DNA of 8,928 nucleotides, from the NCBI GenBank assembly GCA_023132105.1, contig JAGLYS010000080.1, positions 1 to 8,928 of the forward strand, read 5' to 3'. The notes beneath the pieces are model-generated. The model did no database searches, was not told the origin of the DNA, and was given only the letters and a program-made list of their open reading frames with translations. This document shows, one piece after another, positions 6,775-8,928 of this stretch; position 1 is the first letter of the stretch, and every line of letters begins with the position of its first letter. Made by a program: the position numbers and the translations under genes. This DNA comes from Caldifarciminota bacterium (lineage in GTDB: Bacteria > Hydrothermota > 32-111 > QNBC01).

Positions 6775-7510
6775 ACTTTGCAGTTGCAGTGATATTTTCC
6801 ACCGAATCATTAAATTTAGGTATTATAGGCATCCTGAATATCATACGATAGTTTCTACGCGATGCTATTCTTTCGGCATTTTCTAAAATCAGTTTGTTCG
6901 ATACTCCTGTCCCTTTTTTATGAACCTCTGGATCCATATGTTTGATATCAAAAAATATCCAGTCAATGTAGTTTAATACTTTCTCATAATATTTCCATGA
7001 AACATACCCGCATGTTTCCAATCCTGTATGGATGTAAGAATCGTAGCAACTTTTAAGAATTTCTGTAGTAAATTCGGGTTGAAACATAGGTTCTCCTCCG
7101 GATAGGGTTACCCCACCTCCGGAACCCCAGTACTGTCTGTCCCTTTGAATTTTTTCCACGAGTTCCCCGACCGTTGAATAGAAGCCTGATACTCTCAAAG
7201 CATTATGGTTACATTCCCCTACACATTTAAAATCTATACACTCGCTACATTTCACTCTGTCAATCGTTATGAAATCACCTTTATTTTTAAAAGATATGGA
7301 ACCGGTTGGACACACATCAACACAGGCATGGTCTTTTACACATTCTGTTTTATAATACATAATCTCGGGGTGGGATGCAATTCCCTCCGGATTAGAACAC
7401 CATCGACAATGTAACGGGCAGCCTTTTAAAAAAATAAGTGTTCTGCAACCTGGCCCATCGTGAACTGAAAATCCCTGTATATCAAATAGCAGACCTTTTT
7501 CATCCGTCAA
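6602..7510 (-). CDS. hpdA: 4-hydroxyphenylacetate decarboxylase activase, radical SAM glycyl-radical activating enzyme
   Basis: This enzyme cleaves S-adenosylmethionine and abstracts hydrogen from the conserved glycine of HpdB, making the glycyl radical. I place the start at the TTG at 7508-7510 because GGAGG (7518-7522) lies 7 nt upstream. The 302-residue protein then begins like family members (DIQGFSVHDGPGCRT), at about the expected length. The radical-SAM motif is Cys31-Cys35-Cys38 (GCPLHCRWC) and the GGE motif is at 138-140 (LSGGEP). Between them lies a ferredoxin-like insert with Cys57, 63, 67 and Cys88, 91, 96, 100, as in activases of the HPAD, glycerol dehydratase and benzylsuccinate type. 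The first ferredoxin motif reads C-V-K-D-x2-C-x3-C, with Asp60 where Cys is usual. It overlaps hpdC by 11 nt, suggesting translational coupling. Other aryl-acetate or lyase activases look similar; the neighbours decide the assignment. No clear intrinsic terminator follows. Confidence 0.88.
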   Translation of the reverse strand: MTDEKGLLFDIQGFSVHDGPGCRTLIFLKGCPLHCRWCSNPEGIASHPEIMYYKTECVKDHACVDVCPTGSISFKNKGDFITIDRVKCSECIDFKCVGECNHNALRVSGFYSTVGELVEKIQRDRQYWGSGGGVTLSGGEPMFQPEFTTEILKSCYDSYIHTGLETCGYVSWKYYEKVLNYIDWIFFDIKHMDPEVHKKGTGVSNKLILENAERIASRRNYRMIFRMPIIPKFNDSVENITATAKFIREIGKEEVNILPIHHLGSTKYELLGMKYTYKAVKSPNLERMEKIKNIFETYSIKC

Positions 7511-7763
7511 TATCTTTCCTCCATTTGAAATTTTTACAGGTTTTTGCCAACAGATCCGGGTAAGCCAATGTCTTGTCCATACACATTCCAAGAAATTCTT
7601 CTTTTGATGTATAGTGTTTGCAGAACTTGCACTTTTTTACAGGTTTAAAATCGTTACATATCTCTTTATCAGCCATTTTCATCTCTTTATTCAAAGAGCA
7701 AAGTCCTTTAAAAACATCTATCGCAAGGTATTTTTCACAATCCTGGCATTTGTTCTTTTTCAT
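7500..7763 (-). CDS. hpdC: 4-hydroxyphenylacetate decarboxylase small subunit, iron-sulfur protein
   Basis: This 87-residue protein matches HpdC in length, cysteine pattern and position between the large subunit and the activase. In characterised HPAD it binds two [4Fe-4S] clusters and associates with the glycyl radical subunit in a hetero-octamer. It is a pseudo-duplicate: Cys6-x2-Cys9-x12-Cys22-x13-Cys36, then Cys45-x2-Cys48-x12-Cys61-x14-Cys76. Both halves share a K/F-x-G-x-C segment (FKGLC, FLGMC). In the known structure the N-terminal cluster has one His and three Cys ligands; here the position equivalent to that His is Cys6. The ATG at 7763 is preceded by AGGAG (7770-7774), which overlaps the hpdB stop codon, giving a 9-nt gap. 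The subunit is not found with most glycyl radical enzymes, so it is the strongest clue to HPAD. Confidence in family is high; substrate is inferred. Confidence 0.88.
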   Translation of the reverse strand: MKKNKCQDCEKYLAIDVFKGLCSLNKEMKMADKEICNDFKPVKKCKFCKHYTSKEEFLGMCMDKTLAYPDLLAKTCKNFKWRKDIDG

Positions 7764-7772
7764 AATAATCTC

Positions 7773-8928
7773 CTACATTAACTTTTCATACTCTGTTCTG
7801 GCAATGACTTCATCTTGAATTTGTTTGCCAAGTTCAACCCAATACTGGGTGAATCCAGCTACCCTTACCATGAGACCTCTATACTTATCCGGATGAGATT
7901 GAGCATCTTTTAGCATTCTTGAGTCAACTACATTGAATTGGATATGAAAAGCACCTTTTCTTAAGTATGCTCTAATAAGTTCGAGGAACTTCCTTGCACC
8001 CTCTCGCCCTTTTACAACGGAAGGATGGAGCTTTATATTCATTTGTGAGTTTTGTGATTTGGAGTGATCCCAGCCAGTTGCAGAATTAAACAATGCATAT
8101 GGACCATTTCTATCGGTTCCCGGATATGCCGAAACTGATGCATCTGCAAATGTAGTCTCGGATAGCCGTCCATCGGGTGTTGCCATAGTGACTGCTCCCA
8201 TAGGTCCATGGGTAGAAACCGATATTTGACAAGCATATAACGGCTTATCGTATAATGATCTATAATTATGACACATAGAGCAGAACCATGATTCCCATTC
8301 CCAGAATATTTCATCTACATACGGGTCATCATTTCCATATTTCGGCGCATTCAGGCATAATTTATGGATTTTTGCCCAACTCTTATAATCAAAAGTCCTC
8401 TTCTGTTCGATTAGTGAGTATGAACCTACTTCTTCTGCTGTCTTGTAACCAAAGTTATGCCTTATTGCATCTCTCAGTTCATCAAGTGTGAAGTTCTTTT
8501 TTTCATAAACATTCATATTAAGTGATGATAAGGAATTGGCGAGATTGACTCCTCCACATATCTCAACATTGAATGTAGTGTTATATCGAGAGCCCATTTG
8601 TCCAATATCCTTTCCTTTTTCTAAGCAGTCTGGTTTCAACATAGAATTAATGATAGGGGGCGTGATTTTTCTCCATGCATCATGTTGTATATTATTGCAC
8701 AAACAGAGTACTTTAACCGTCTCACTAAAATATTGTTTAAATGCTTCCCAAACCTCTTCATATCGTTCAAGTTTATACCCATGTGATGGAAGAACCCTCT
8801 CTTTTGTCCTTTGGTCTATTCCATCAAATAAGACTAATTCCAGAACTTTGGGTGTTGATATGAAATGCACACCTACACTTGTAGCGGTACCTGCACCACC
8901 CGGAATCCAATATGTCTTTCCATCCAGT
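7773..8928 (-). CDS. hpdB: 4-hydroxyphenylacetate decarboxylase large subunit, glycyl radical enzyme (C-terminal part, cut by window edge)
   Basis: The frame is open to the right edge: 384 codons are present, about the last two fifths of a protein that is about 900 residues in characterised HPADs. The GTG at 8868-8870 is internal, not a start, because upstream codons (TYWIPGGAGTATSVG) continue the protein. The C-terminal glycyl radical motif is clear: VRVAGFTQYWVELGKQIQDE, with the radical glycine at codon 7854-7856. The segment NVEICGGVNLANSL near 8555 probably includes the substrate-binding glutamate, and the His in GVHF near 8866 may be the active-site histidine; both assignments rest on counting back from the C-terminus. 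The N-terminal part with the thiyl-radical cysteine is outside the window. The predicted reaction is 4-hydroxyphenylacetate to p-cresol plus CO2 in the cytoplasm under anoxic conditions. Without the small subunit gene next to it, another arylacetate decarboxylase would be equally likely. Confidence 0.85.
   Translation of the reverse strand, partial: LDGKTYWIPGGAGTATSVGVHFISTPKVLELVLFDGIDQRTKERVLPSHGYKLERYEEVWEAFKQYFSETVKVLCLCNNIQHDAWRKITPPIINSMLKPDCLEKGKDIGQMGSRYNTTFNVEICGGVNLANSLSSLNMNVYEKKNFTLDELRDAIRHNFGYKTAEEVGSYSLIEQKRTFDYKSWAKIHKLCLNAPKYGNDDPYVDEIFWEWESWFCSMCHNYRSLYDKPLYACQISVSTHGPMGAVTMATPDGRLSETTFADASVSAYPGTDRNGPYALFNSATGWDHSKSQNSQMNIKLHPSVVKGREGARKFLELIRAYLRKGAFHIQFNVVDSRMLKDAQSHPDKYRGLMVRVAGFTQYWVELGKQIQDEVIARTEYEKLM

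Noticed and set aside
7511..7591. Longer hpdA start at 7591
   Set aside because: It lies deep inside hpdC, has no family-like N-terminus, and the TTG at 7510 has a much better ribosome site.
7205..8491. Plus-strand open frames across the hpd operon (7205-7414, 7618-7818, 8288-8491) and the minus-strand frame 8039-8314
   Set aside because: Each overlaps a well-supported hpd gene in another frame and lacks start signals or recognisable sequence.
8868..8870. GTG at 8868-8870 as the start of the glycyl radical gene
   Set aside because: The frame continues upstream with glycyl-radical-enzyme-like sequence to the window edge, and the protein would lack its catalytic cysteine region.

Overview
This is an AT-rich bacterial window with long secreted proteins, Shine-Dalgarno-led starts and compact operons. 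Two genes encode large exported proteins that combine a signal peptide, jelly-roll or propeller domains and a C-terminal FlgD-like/sorting-type beta domain. That architecture is typical of the FCB group and neighbouring candidate phyla (WOR-3/Stahlbacteria, Cloacimonadota and similar). I infer such an uncultured anaerobe; the placement is low confidence and the species cannot be read from the window.

Layout. Positions 1-189 hold a GC-rich repeat fragment, a run of ten C and a strong hairpin terminator. Positions 190-2418 (minus) encode a secreted six-Kelch-motif protein with a near-consensus promoter at 2478-2506. Positions 2600-3960 are an insertion sequence: a DDE integrase-type transposase (2600-3736, minus), a small companion ORF (3729-3920, minus) and a 21-bp inverted repeat near both ends. 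Positions 4019-6223 (plus) encode a secreted M14 zinc carboxypeptidase. Positions 6224-6601 have two hairpins, two Shine-Dalgarno-like motifs and one doubtful small ORF. From 6602 to the right edge (minus) lies a three-gene operon for a two-subunit glycyl radical decarboxylase: the C-terminal 384 residues of the large subunit (hpdB, cut by the window edge), the small iron-sulfur subunit (hpdC) and the radical-SAM activase (hpdA). The order is hpdB-hpdC-hpdA, as in Clostridioides difficile.

How the parts may fit together. The best-supported metabolic inference is anaerobic decarboxylation of 4-hydroxyphenylacetate (a tyrosine fermentation product) to p-cresol. HpdA would make the glycyl radical on HpdB, and HpdC would form the hetero-oligomer with HpdB. 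The secreted carboxypeptidase would suit a peptide- or amino-acid-using lifestyle, but no shared regulation is visible.

The most interesting points are three departures from family norms: an all-cysteine N-terminal cluster motif in HpdC where the characterised enzyme has one histidine ligand; an aspartate in place of one ferredoxin cysteine in HpdA; and an arginine at the S1' specificity position of the M14 peptidase, predicting preference for acidic C-terminal residues. I found no CRISPR array, tRNA or rRNA, and no clear new multi-gene system.
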